Below, one piece after another: positions 38,880 through 49,510 of a DNA stretch of 64,000 bases; within the stretch, counting starts at the first letter, position 1, and every line of letters begins with the position of its first letter. The stretch lies in the NCBI GenBank assembly GCA_013398295.1, contig VZSF01007709.1, positions 106,895 to 170,894 on the forward strand, written 5' to 3'. The position numbers were made by a program, and so were the translations under genes. The notes beneath the pieces are model-generated. The model was not told where the DNA came from and ran no database searches. It saw nothing but the letters and a program-made list of their open reading frames with translations. This DNA comes from Chionis minor. Taxonomy: Eukaryota > Chordata > Aves > Charadriiformes > Chionididae.

Positions 38880-39110
38880 TGGTTCTTTCTTTTTGCTACT
38901 TTTAAAATACAATTTACTTCATTTATCGGACAAAGAAGTGCCTCTGTAATAAATCTAACATTAAAAAATCATTTCCAGCAAATTACTCCAATAAAATCAA
39001 TGAAGGTCAGGCTCAGCTGTAGAAACAAATAAATTACCTGCTATTGATAGGGTAGGCAGACTTAATTGTCATTTAGAAAGGCTAAAAGGGATAAAGAAAT
39101 CTAATAGAAG
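38880..39110. promoter_or_regulatory. Possible conserved non-coding element
   Basis: Unique AT-rich sequence with words such as gtaataaatc, ccaataaaatcaatg, caaataaattacctgc and cttaattgtcattt and no repeat signature. Low-confidence texture call. Confidence 0.18.
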
Positions 39111-40864
39111 GAACACATTTATACAGCAAAAATGAGAAAATGGCAAAAGTTTTACCCTGACAGCTCCCATCCATAGGATTGACTGGGTCCCTGAGCAGCA
39201 CAGGCAGTTGCTTTAACTCTCAGTAGGGCACTGGTATGTGCTTTGGATCTGTCAATATTTACCTGCTTCTTTGTTGCCTTGTGATCTTTTTACCTTTCAT
39301 ATATTGAAACCCCCAAACAGGATTTCTGGTAATAGGAAATGAAGAATTGATAGAATTGAACAATCCCATCCTTAGATTTTTTTCAGACAGGTTAAAAGCA
39401 GTCTGACCCAATTCAGGCTTTTCAGTACCTCCAACTATTAAAGAAATATAAAGCTGGACATTTGCTAGTGGGATTTGACATTCCCTGATAACAAACTGAT
39501 GATTTTATACTTAAGATCCTGTTTCTAAAACAACTTTCTAGTTTTATTTTTTTTAAAGCTGTCCAGCTGTTGCTGTGAGGAATCTAAAAATGGCATTAAC
39601 CTGAAGTACTTCCACTGCATCAGTGTACACTTTCAGTTTTCAACGTTTTTCTTTGAAAAGCACTTTATTTCTTCTTTTAATGCTTCTTTGTATTTACACC
39701 TCCTAATGGGGGAAAACAATACAAGACCAAAATGTTGGAATGTCTATATGTTCAATGTTCAACTGTCCTATATGGGAGGAAATTTAATTTATTCTCCTTG
39801 AAAGTGTGAATCCTGCAGAGCAGTGCTATATCCAGTGACATACCTGGATATAAGAGCTTATTCGGCAGAGAAGGCTTTAAACACTCCTGTGATAAATACA
39901 AAATTCTCTGGGAAGGAGCCATTTCCAAGACTTTGCAGAACTGGACCCCTGCTTTCTTGGTTTGGAGGGTCTGGTGACCTTAAAAGAGCAGATGACCTTA
40001 TAGTCACCAATTCCGCATATCAACTTCTAGGAGGACAGGAATTTCTACTGTGATTATTAAAAAAAAATAAATGTGCAAATTAAATTCAATTTTCAATAAT
40101 ACTTAGCTACAATAGGGAAAGCAAAAACCAGTAAATGTCAGACAAGTCCAAATAAAATGAAAGGTAAAGACATTTATGGCTGCAGCTCATTGGTCCAGAG
40201 GTGGATGTAGTAACACTAACATGGGGCTGCTGCAATGTTTGCAGCGAGTAATACATTTATACCTGCATCTATTGTCAGATTATTGGCGTATAGAAGTAGG
40301 CTGGGCACGTCTTTGGAACAATTTACTCCTGGAAACAGTGTCAATTGTGGACACATAAAGAATAGGCAGTCTAGAAACTGTGGCAGAAGGATGCTCAGGA
40401 CCCAGAGAACACAGGGAAGTCCTTAGGAAGGAGGCACACCTGGCTCTTTGTGCTACCGAAGCAACATATTAAAGTCACATGCTGATGAACCATGCATGGC
40501 CAGCCTCTGAATGGAAACCTAAAGTCTTGGAACTACTATTTTTTCTTTCTTTTTGGAGTTAGAACTGTTTCTCTCACACTTAGATGATTGCATATCTGTT
40601 TTTCTTCAGCACCACATGGATTCAATGACAATGTACGATTGTTTGTCTCAGGGAATTCTGTCAATGCCTTCTCACTCTCTTCAGCAGAAAATTCTGAACC
40701 ATTGAACCAATAATAAACAGATGTCTGCTGCTTGTTTGTATTTCCCCTTCCAAAAAAAGAATTTCTCAGATTACAATTTCTTTCCTTCTAGCCCTCAATT
40801 AAAATTTAGGATGTACTAACAGAACGCATTAGTATAGCAGATGTTTTACAGATGATATAATCTG

Positions 40865-40995
40865 TCATAGAATCATAGCATCATTTAAGTTGAAAAAGAC
40901 CTTTACAATTATCTAGTCCAACCATTGAACCTACTCTAACAGGTCCACCACTAAACCATGTCTCTAAGCAATTAAACCATGTCTCTGCATGCTGC
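40865..40995 (-). mobile_element. CR1 LINE 3' end (minus strand, degraded)
   Basis: It starts tcatagaatcatagcatc, the reverse complement of the terminal octamers, followed by aagttgaaaaagacctt and atctagtccaaccattgaacc. It lacks the ORF2 part. A short internal duplication (aaaccatgtctct) occurs near its right end. Confidence 0.88.
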
Positions 40996-41460
40996 AGCAG
41001 GGACACAAGGACATTTAGAGTACTTATTTCTCCCTGACAATTTTGACCATTATCAGTTCTCCTGTAAGACTAATCAGAGATTACTGAACAGTTCTACAGT
41101 TTTCTATGAGGTCTCCTAGTGCAGAGTCTCCAGCTCAAATGCTTTAGCTCTCATCTTTCTGTTACTGTTTTTCTTTTGCTTTTAAAGAATTATTGCAAGA
41201 TAAAAACTTCAACTCAGTACTTTTTTTTGCCCCAAATGACCAAGCAAGGGTTTTATCCAGCGTCAGTCTGGGCCATTGGAAATACGTCTGCTCACCTGTG
41301 TGGGCTCCAGCCTTCGTCTTTAGTTGGTACAGATATATAACTAAATATATGTGTATATCTCCACATAATTTATTTCTGTATTCTCCACTGCTTTCTACAG
41401 TCTTTCTTAGGTGGTTGGAGGTTTCTTACAGCAAAGTTATTTAGGACTAGCTGGTATAAT

Positions 41461-41695
41461 TTACTGCTGAATTTGTTGTTGTAAACCATTAGGCTTGTGA
41501 AGGGCCGGGGGCTGCTGTGGTACCACTGTCAACAGCATCTGCATAGGCTTAACCTGGGAGCCAGCGGTAACATAAGCTACTGACCTATTTGTTGGGGCAC
41601 CTATGGCCCTGTTAGAAGCTCTGCTGCACCTGGAAATACCTCCTAGCCAGGACCAGTCCTGCTGCATGAAGCCCTTGAGCTGCCCATTTGCACTG
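41461..41695 (-). other. Unrecognised minus-strand open frame, possible terminal exon
   Basis: Read on the minus strand, a good acceptor (pyrimidine-rich ccccttcctttac block, then gtgtctgtttccag) ends at about 41696. It is followed by a frame open to a TAA at 41461-41463, about 77 codons. The peptide contains QLKGFMQQDWSWLGG and ends in a Gln/Pro-rich tail (VVPQQPPALHKPNGLQQQI). No family is recognised. All three minus-strand frames are unusually open here, which makes a coding relic or exon possible but also reduces the weight of any one frame. No upstream partner exon is identified. Confidence 0.2.
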
Positions 41696-41806
41696 GAAAC
41701 AGACACATTTGTAAAGGAAGGGGATGGACAGATTTTGAAGAAGGTGAAAACAAGGGAAGGTGGGGATATATGTTGTCCTTAATTCCTTCCTTTCCCCATA
41801 TAAGTT

Positions 41807-42060
41807 CATAGAATAATTTCTGTTTAAGGTACCACTGCAAGTCCAGCCCTCTCTCAGATCAAGGCCACCTTTAAAGTTACAGAAGGTTACTCAGGGCTCT
41901 TATGGCTCCAGGTTATGGTTATTATGGCTCCAGGAAAGTTTTTGAGTATCTTCCAAGGATGGAGATTACACAACCTCACAGTGCAGAATTTCTTCCTTAT
42001 AAGTAACCTGAATTTCCTTTGATACACCTTTTGCTTGACTCTGTCAAGCAATACCTGTAT
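41807..42060 (-). mobile_element. CR1 LINE 3' fragment (minus strand, degraded)
   Basis: It begins with a reverse-complemented CR1 terminus (catagaataatttctg) and contains the tcttccaaggatggagatta, cacaacctc and cacagtgcagaatttcttcc blocks of the CR1 ORF2 end. A small internal duplication of ttatggctccagg (near 41899 and 41922) and deletions mark it as old. Confidence 0.75.
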
Positions 42061-42573
42061 TCCAAACATAGACTTACAAACCCCAAAGAAAGTGATCAAA
42101 AAAGGATCAGGATATCAAACCAGGAGACATAGTTCAGTTAAATAGGGGGAACTATGCGACAGTTAGAGAGGAGTGGTTCACTACAGTACCCCGACACATG
42201 ACAATTCCCATAGATTCAAAACAGCTGCTAGTGACCTTCATTTGCAATATCATGTGTATTCTGGACATAGTGTCAGCTCTGTTATCAAATATGCATTGTC
42301 TATGGTACCCTCAGTCCTAAATACCTAGTTATATTGGATGCAGTTTATCAATAGGAAATATTTCACATGCATTTTAGTTACATTCAGTGAAATGCAGGAA
42401 GGCCTGGGTTTGACTTAAGCTAAGCTAAATATTTGTCTGAAATTTAAAGTAGGATGTAGCTTTCTAAGCTATATATACTATATACAAACTGCAACATCCT
42501 AAAGAGTTAGATTTTATATGTATGTTTATTCATATGCATTTCAGATACAATGTGTTTAAATTTATATACATGT

Positions 42574-42611
42574 GTATATCAATTGATACACATATATATG
42601 TATATCAATTG
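42574..42611. repeat. Palindrome and direct repeat in TA-rich DNA
   Basis: A perfect 12-bp palindrome, tatcaattgata, lies at 42577-42588 within TG/CA-flanked sequence. The 12-mer gtatatcaattg occurs at 42574-42585 and again at 42600-42611. Confidence 0.8.
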
Positions 42612-42707
42612 CCATTATTATACATCTAACCTAACTCACAAAGCCTTTAATACACGTGAAACACAACTGATTTTCTTAGTTTCATTTGTTGGACAGAGTT
42701 TTGGCAC

Positions 42708-42882
42708 AGATACTGCTTCTGAACACAAGAAAACACTTCTTTACTGTAAGGATGGTCAAAAACTGGCACAGGTTCCCCAGAGAGGTTGTGAAGTCTCCAT
42801 CTGTGGAGATACTCACAACCTGACTGGACACAGTCCTGGACAACGTGGTCCAGGTCACCCTGATGAGCAGGGGGTTTGGACT
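42708..42882 (+). mobile_element. CR1 LINE 3' fragment, left part split by an LTR
   Basis: The frame encodes a CR1 ORF2 C-terminus (SEHKKTLLYCKDGQKLAQV, QRGCEVSICGDTHNLTGHSP) and reaches the gggggtttggact motif that normally runs straight into the CR1 3' UTR. Here it is broken by the LTR at 42883. The right part resumes at 43588, so both parts are one insertion. The left boundary is approximate. Confidence 0.93.
42878..42882. repeat. Target-site duplication, left copy (GGACT)
   Basis: The pentamer ggact immediately precedes the TG of the LTR and is repeated at 43588-43592 directly after its CA. A 5-bp duplication is usual for ERVL-type integration. Confidence 0.9.
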
Positions 42883-42995
42883 TGTCGTGGTTTGGGCTGG
42901 ATTGGTCCGAGCACGTGGAAAGACAAATGTTCCTTCTCACCTGCAGAGCAGGAGAGAGAGAAAGAGAGAGACTAGTTTAGAAGGATCTAAACTAC

Positions 42996-43001
42996 TTTAA
43001 T
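42996..43001 (-). promoter_or_regulatory. ATTAAA polyadenylation signal of the LTR
   Basis: The plus-strand hexamer tttaat reads ATTAAA in the LTR's own direction, about 250 bp after its TATA box, just after a T-rich stretch. The spacing matches the LTR at 2303. Confidence 0.4.
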
Positions 43002-43243
43002 GAAATATAAAGAATAAAATAATAAAAATAAAATAATGAAATAGATACAACACTGTTTGAACTTCCCAGGATGACAATTACAACACAGCAGGCACTGGGG
43101 AAATCCCAGACTGGACACAGTGATGGATGGGAACTGGATTCCATATCTGGATTCAGGATTGGGATCAAAGGCAGATGAACAGACAGAGTCCTCCTTGGAT
43201 GCCAGCCACTGGGGAAAGAGGTCTGACCCCTTGGTCCCTCAGC

Positions 43244-43250
43244 TTTTATA
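43244..43250 (-). promoter_or_regulatory. TATA box of the LTR
   Basis: The plus strand ttttata is TATAAAA on the minus strand. It directly follows the family's conserved catcatgctcag block, so it is the probable U3 core promoter pointing towards lower coordinates. Confidence 0.55.
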
Positions 43251-43587
43251 CTGAGCATGATGCAGATGGGATGGAATACCCTGTTGGTCAGTTTTGGGTC
43301 ACCTGTCCTGTCTGCTCCTCCCCGCAGGTGCAACCTCTCTACGTTTTTCCACTTCTGACCCTCCAACAGGGCAAATAACAAAGTGAGCTGCCCTTGGTTG
43401 TTAGAGCAATAACTATAAGCAAGAGCCTCTCTGCACACCATGCCTTGGCATCAACTATAAACATGGGTCTTATCACTCTGAGAATGAACAGATTTCTGCA
43501 CAACATGCTGTTAATTTCAGCAGTTAGAAGAGGCCTAGTTAGAAAGTAGAGTTACTGAACAAAATTGTTTTACCTCAAACCAGGACA

Positions 43588-43592
43588 GGACT
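43588..43592. repeat. Target-site duplication, right copy (GGACT)
   Basis: Identical to 42878-42882, on the other side of the solo LTR. Confidence 0.9.
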
Positions 43593-43649
43593 GGATCATC
43601 TTGTGAGCTCCCTTCCAACCTAAATGACTGTATGATTCTGTGATTCTGC
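43588..43649 (+). mobile_element. CR1 LINE 3' fragment, right part
   Basis: It continues the interrupted CR1 from 42882: after the duplicated ggact come ggatcatcttgtgagctccc and ttccaacc, and the element ends in the octamer tail gtatgattctgtgattctg. Joining the two sides across the LTR restores the usual order of CR1 3' blocks. Confidence 0.93.
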
Positions 43650-44921
43650 TTCTCAGTAGTGATTTCAAGGTCAGAGATGGTATCTGGTTAACACTAGTCA
43701 GACAAATTGACTGGGGTTTCTTCCTAAGACAAAACTTTTCTGAGTTCCCCAGAGTCACCCGCTACAAAGACAAATGAGATTCATATGTGGCCTGAGCTCA
43801 GGCTCAGTTTAGGCTGCCTATCCAAGAACGGAAGGCATTCAGAACTGAATTCATGCCACCTAAATTTATAAGTGACCTTCAGTGGCACTTCAGATTCAGT
43901 AGTATAAAAAAGGTACTTCCAGGTATTTATACATCAAGAAAGTTTTGATGCTCGCAATAGAATAAAATGAATCACACTGCTGCATTTCCACATATGGGAA
44001 GCCTACAGTCACTGTCTCATATGTATGTATCTCTGTGGTAGACATCTAACTCGGGTCAGATGAATCCCATTAATGAGCACACTCGACTTCATGGTGTTTC
44101 CATGACCCTGAAGACTAAATAAAGGCAAGTATATTCCTAGTGAATAGTACTTGAAATTGCTGTACTCAGCATCTTAAGACTAAACCATTGTATGGTCTGT
44201 CAGCCCATGAAAAGCTGTTCCTCTTGGGTCAATGACTGAGAAGACAGAGGTGCCAAATGAGCTCTGCAGAAGAGAATGGAAAGAAAAGATTAAAAGGCAG
44301 TAACCAGACAAATACCCCACAGAGCTCTGTCCCATTGCCCTGTCCATTCTGCCAGGAGGACTCTGCTATATATTTATCTAAAATCTGTCCTTCTATTGGC
44401 CACTGACATTTAAATATAAGTCCAAATATGTAAAAAACATGCAAAGAATATGTTGGTTTCCACACAGAGGGAAAGGAGACATAGAAATAACAGAGGAATC
44501 CTCTCACAGAGGAAAAGGCAAAGCCACTTGTGTCTTATTTTTTGTCAGTGAACAAGTATGAATGCATGCTTCAGACAAACAGCTGAAGGATGCCATCTTC
44601 TGCTCTGCAGCAGGGGTTATGAGACAATTGACACAGTACTTTGCTGAAGGGTCTGCACACAGCAAGCAACTGAGAATACTCTAGAGCTGTCACAGTATGA
44701 GGGAGAGAAAAGGTATTATGTCACCTGGACAGAAGGCTATTGTAGTAGAAAGGTACGGCATGTACCCCGTACACAAAAAACAATCCAATGGAAAATATAC
44801 TCATTAGTTCCACTATTGATGGAGCCATTTGTTTTCTTTTATGTGTGGATGTTTGGAGCCAAGACTCTTTGATTTTACCAAAAGTATGTTCTATTAGAGC
44901 AGAAAGTTGTTCTTGCAGTGA

Positions 44922-45149
44922 ATTAGTGCAGCACTTTACAAATATGCTTGCCCCTTGGGCCCACCAAAAGCATTGAGTTCACTCCCAGAGGTCAAAAATA
45001 CCAGCAGTGCAATAAAATTTGCTGTACAAGGAGGAATAGTGTGTGCATTGATTGGTGCGCTTATTGCCAATACTGTTGTGCGATCAGTAAAAACAACGGA
45101 CACCTCTTTAGCAACAGGCAAATGCCTTCCACTTGCTAAACATGAATAA
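44922..45149 (+). other. Unrecognised open frame with one hydrophobic helix, possible terminal exon
   Basis: The plus frame is open from 44922 (after a TGA at 44919) to TAA at 45147-45149, 75 codons. It has no ATG near its start, so it would be a 3'-terminal exon; candidate acceptors are gttgttcttgcag at 44918 and ttagtgcag at 44930. The peptide has a Cys/Pro-rich lead (YACPLGPPKALSS), one clear membrane-length segment with Gly spacing (FAVQGGIVCALIGALIAN), and a polar tail ending LAKHE. CpGs cluster inside it. A possible 3' UTR runs to AATAAA near 45460. No poly(A) or target duplication points to a retrocopy. I do not recognise the protein. The other plus frames are also fairly open here, so chance is a real alternative. 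Confidence 0.28.
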
Positions 45150-45485
45150 CCAATACCGCTTTACTCCTGTGACCTACAGTATAATCCCTCTGGCCAGCCG
45201 ACAGTGGTGGAGCCTGTCCTCTAAACAGTGCACTGCTTAAAGAGGAGTGAACTACAGGGACTATTGCAGCAAAAACAAAACCTGGGAGATATCCAGTCCT
45301 GCTTCATGAGGCTTCAGTGGACTTTTCTCAGTCCCGGCAAAGTTTTTCTCTGCAGATGCTTGCTCTTGCTTTTCTGGAGGTGAATTACCGTGGTGGGAGA
45401 AACTGCCTGATTGTCCCTTTTTCAGAGTAAAAGAAGATGTATAAAAACATTGAATGATGAAATAAAGATTTTACCATCCCATATG
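45150..45485 (+). other. Possible 3' UTR following the 44922 frame
   Basis: About 335 bp follows the TAA, with AATAAA near 45460 (gatgaaataaagatttt). If the frame upstream is a true terminal exon this would be its UTR. If not, it is simply unique intergenic DNA. Confidence 0.2.
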
Positions 45486-47807
45486 AACTGAAGGGAGAAT
45501 ATAGTTTCCATCTGCCTCTACATGTCTACTATGTTGGTGTCTACAAAGAAGTACCTAAATAAATTATTCTACGGTATTGCTCATCTGACCTAGATGTTTA
45601 CTTTAAGATGAAATTAATTTCACCCTGGAAGTACCTTTTTTCTTTCTTTCCATTGGCTCTAAGAAGGACTATTCAGGTGTAGACACCTGCAGTTGGTTAG
45701 ATGAATCTTGCCCAAGTTCTTTTATCAAATTTTACTTGCTGTTTCTCTGACTGCCTGTCCAACTGTCACCTTCTATTTCAGCTATTAGCAGCTATTAAAA
45801 AATACATAACATTTGGAGAAGGAGTAGTCATTACTCACCAGGTATATCAGTGTCATTTTAGTGTTTTCACTTATTCTTTGCTGTGGTAGCTCTTAATAAC
45901 ACTTTCCCATGTAGTTAGATTAAAGAACGTAGAAACAGAAATTAAACATCAAACATGATTTTTCTTTACAAAAGTACTGGAGTAATATTAATGGGGAAAA
46001 CAGCAAGAATTAAACAGATTTGCTAATCTGACAGTCACATTAAAGGTGAAATATCTTGTGTGCATATCTTTAATCAGAATACTGGGCATTTTAAGAGTTC
46101 ATTTTTTCTGTCTAAGGTTCCACATAACAGAATGGTGAATTATACAGATAAGTAGAATCATACTTGGGCCAAAAACCAGAATAATAGTAATAAGATCAAT
46201 TGTAAAATAGTGGTGCTGAGATGAAAGAATTTCCGAAATCTGGAACTAAATCAGTAGGCAAAGTCAATGCATGAAGTTATAAACAGTAGTTTGACTTAAG
46301 ACTTGTGCCTTATTCATATTCAGTGAAATAGCAGTGTATTTCCAGTTCTACTGCTAGGGACAAATCTTGATATGAGATTAAATTCTTAGGTACATTTGAC
46401 AATGGAAAACGTGAACTGTAGGGATGCCTGAAATATGAAAACCTCTTCTAAACCAGTGCAGAAATCAAGAGAAAAGGAAAATCATTATCTGATAGGTGTG
46501 ATTGCAATGGCATAATTTCTTTTTAATGTTGGGGATTTCTTTCTTATTCCTTTGTATTTTCAGAGCTGCATTTGGTAGGAAAAGAACATTTTCACTGCTT
46601 TGCACCAAAGGTCTGAAGTTCATACAATAATTCAAACCATGAAAAATCATGTACAAAGGAGGCTTAGATGAGTAATTCATTGCAAAGCAATGTAGATAAT
46701 GAATTTGACTTGTTTGTTTGTTTAACCAACATCCTCAGTCATATTACAAATATTTGTGAGTTGATCTAATTTTGGATTTATGTACTACTACTAAAACAGT
46801 AATGTGGATTTTTTAAGGGTGATTGGTGAATAAGGAATATGTCATTTCTGTACTCTAAACAAATAAGTCCATTTTGAAGACTGTTTTTTTGCAATTGGAA
46901 GTAAAAATGAAACAGGAGCTTTGCTTTGCAAAACCATATGAGGATAGATTTCTAAAATGAATGTTTATGAAAGATTTATTTTAAAATTTCCCAAAAGGTG
47001 TTAGGCATGCGAGTTTAATTTTCACCATCCTTTAGCACGCATGAGACTTCAACTTAATCATTCAAACAGAGAAACACAGAAATGACAGGTACAAGTATGA
47101 CAAACTAAATGTCCTCTGAATTTAGAATATACATTTTAGAAGATATATTTCAGAATATTGTTTATAACATTTATATAGTGGCTATGGTATTTATGCAGTG
47201 TATTATGCAAATGTAACAGATTCTATATATATTACTATAAATATTGAGGAAACATATCACAATTTTTTTTTTTTACAAAATACGTTAAACTTATTTCTGG
47301 TAATGTTAACAGTGTACACAGTTATATAGCAGATGTGTATCATTATAATACCACTTCTGATCATGATTAATTTGCACCATAAATTTCCAAGACTATATCT
47401 TGCGTTTTTACTGTGTGACTCCCCACAGCAAAGAACAATTTGCCAGTAACAAATCAAATTAGTACTCCTGAATACATTTTGTCTTTCTCGTATCTGTAAT
47501 TTTATAACATTTTATCCATCTAGAGAGCGTGTAGTCTCTTTTTATTTATGGAAATAACTGTTCATCCAGAGGTCTGGCAGTCAGGCCGGCACTGCTATTC
47601 TTAAAACGTTTTTGTCATTCTCATGAATTGCATTCTTTTTGTTAAAGCCCCAGCTTCAGAATTCATTAGATGGGCATCTTGATTTTCCTTTTCTAATATA
47701 AATGTTCTCTTAATTATATATTTGTATAGAAAACTTTGAATATGAGACCCTTGAAGGTTCAAAAACCTACCAAAAAGTAGGCAAACAAAAAGAAAATACA
47801 TGCATAA

Positions 47808-47827
47808 TTTTGTTTTGTTTTGTTTTG
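47808..47827. repeat. (TTTTG)4 simple repeat
   Basis: Four clean ttttg units. Confidence 0.9.
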
Positions 47828-49149
47828 TGGATACTTCAGCAAAATTTGTGCTTTTTATTAAAAGGCATGAGTCAAGATTTTTTAAAACATTTTTATTTAC
47901 ACTAATATATGTTATTTTTAATTGGTATATGCCATATTGTCAAGTTACCCTTTAAATGATCAGAGTAAAGACAACAATTATGAAAATCAGCAACACATTA
48001 GTATATGGAAGGTATTAGGTGTACTTTCTATAAGCAGATATAACTGTGTGGCAAAGGCATACTTTAGAATACAAATTATTTTCCTGTAATTGACTTCTAA
48101 AAATTGGATGCATTTTTGCTGCAAACATTTACTTTTTTTCCCCTTATAGTATTAATATTTGGTGCTAAATTGAGATAAAATTGGAATTTCCTCTCCCACA
48201 GCTTTCATGAGTTCTCTGGAGGTTGGTCTCATGACAGACCTGTGGTTTCCTCTCTGGAGACATCCTACAGTTTTCCCCATGTTTTTTCTCAACTGTCAAC
48301 TTGTTATGTACACCTGTAATAGCAAGGAAACTTACTGGTGTGTACTAATTTCAGTAATATGGGATGAAATAATAATCCATAGATTCCAACAGACTTGTCC
48401 ACAGAAATAGTGACCCTTCATAGGCCAAAAAAAGAGTTAATTGAATGTAAACCATAAATTCTTCCCCTTATTCGCAATCATCTCTTCCTCTCTGGTTGGC
48501 AACTATACTTAAGACGCTCATATCAGAAATTTTTTAACGCAATTGAATGATATGTTTTACATTTTACACCCTTCTCAGGGAAGACAGCCTCTCAAATTCC
48601 CACTGCTCACACTTCCATTAGGCTTATAATACAACTCAGGAGTTAAAATTACAAATTAAAATATTTCTTAAAAGTAATTAATAAGCTTGTTGCAGCCAAA
48701 AGGTCCATTAGAGACAACCACATGTATGCGGAATTAAATGGTAGGCAGGATAGGATGAAGCAGAAAGTATTAGTGATCACTTACCAACAGGTACACATAA
48801 ATGAGTTACACCACAGCTATCAGTATTGCTATGTATAATACCTTACAGGAGAGCTATGAAAATTTACCACAAAATGGAAGATGGGTGAACAGGGCAACTT
48901 TGACATCTGAAGGCTTCACAATGGTTGGAATAAAACAACCTGACACATATTTAATGAAGATGGATATAACTGCAATCTGTGCACCGAGCAGAGTTTTCTA
49001 AATAGGTACATTTTATTGTATTTTTCTGTTATGTAGGGTTCCGTCTGCAGCAAAAATTTGGAGCTAATTTCATAAGTAAATGTGACTTTGTCTTGGAACA
49101 CTCTTAAATCTGTTTTCAGTAACTTAAACATCATGAAGTCACAAGCACT

Positions 49150-49450
49150 ACAAACCTTATCCTAGGATTACCTTGATTAAGGCACAAAACATTAAAAGCA
49201 AATTACTATGAAAGTATGAAACAATTTGCCCTTAATGTTTCAGTCATATCTGTAAAAAATATGACTTAAATCTAGTTTTATTAATAATACATATTTTAAT
49301 TAAACGGCTAGAGGTGCATCTAGCAGGAAAAATTGAATCTTCACTGGATTTCACATACTTGTATGATTCATGGGCAGTAAATATGCAAAGCTTTATGCCC
49401 ATAAGGCAATCAAACTGCAAAGCTGATATGCATGTTTTTATCTGAAAGAA
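49150..49450. promoter_or_regulatory. Possible conserved non-coding element
   Basis: Unique AT-rich DNA with dispersed homeodomain and POU-like words (cattaaaagcaaattac, tattttaattaaacgg, gatatgcatg, tatgcaaagc) and no simple-repeat core. Texture-based and weak. Confidence 0.2.
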
Positions 49451-49470
49451 TGGAGTCTAGTAAGGCTTAG

Positions 49471-49510
49471 AAATAAAAATAATAACAATAATAATAACAA
49501 CAACAGTAAA
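49471..49510. repeat. AAT/AAC trinucleotide-rich repeat
   Basis: An imperfect array of aat and aac units (aataataacaataataataacaac). Confidence 0.85.

Larger units (their letters stand above)
33311..40864. other. Unique sequence with enhancer-like and CpG-richer stretches
   Basis: No gene is supported. Notable parts (35890-36430, 38020-38720, 38880-39110) are described separately. The remaining open frames (for example 33345-33701 and 38492-38872 on the minus strand) show no domain or splice support. Confidence 0.45.
42883..43587 (-). mobile_element. Solo LTR, avian ERVL-like (minus strand), inside a CR1
   Basis: This 705-bp element has plus-strand ends TGTCGTGGTTTGGG and CTCAAACCAGGACA, imperfect inverted repeats with TG...CA limits, bounded by a perfect GGACT duplication. 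Read on the minus strand it opens TGTCCTGGTTTGAG like the LTR at 2303. It then carries the U3 block (gacccaaaactgaccaacag, then ggtattccatcccat), TATAAAA at 43250-43244 and ATTAAA at 43001-42996. No internal retroviral sequence is present, so it is a solo LTR. It is younger than the CR1 it splits. Its intact target duplication contrasts with the decayed one at 2303. Confidence 0.95.

Noticed and set aside
42550..42975. A 141-codon plus frame
   Set aside because: It is a chimera of TA-rich DNA, a CR1 ORF2 tail and the first bases of the antisense LTR; no single gene product.
42992..43441. A 149-codon minus frame
   Set aside because: It lies entirely within the solo LTR and resembles no retroviral protein; chance opening in U3/R sequence.
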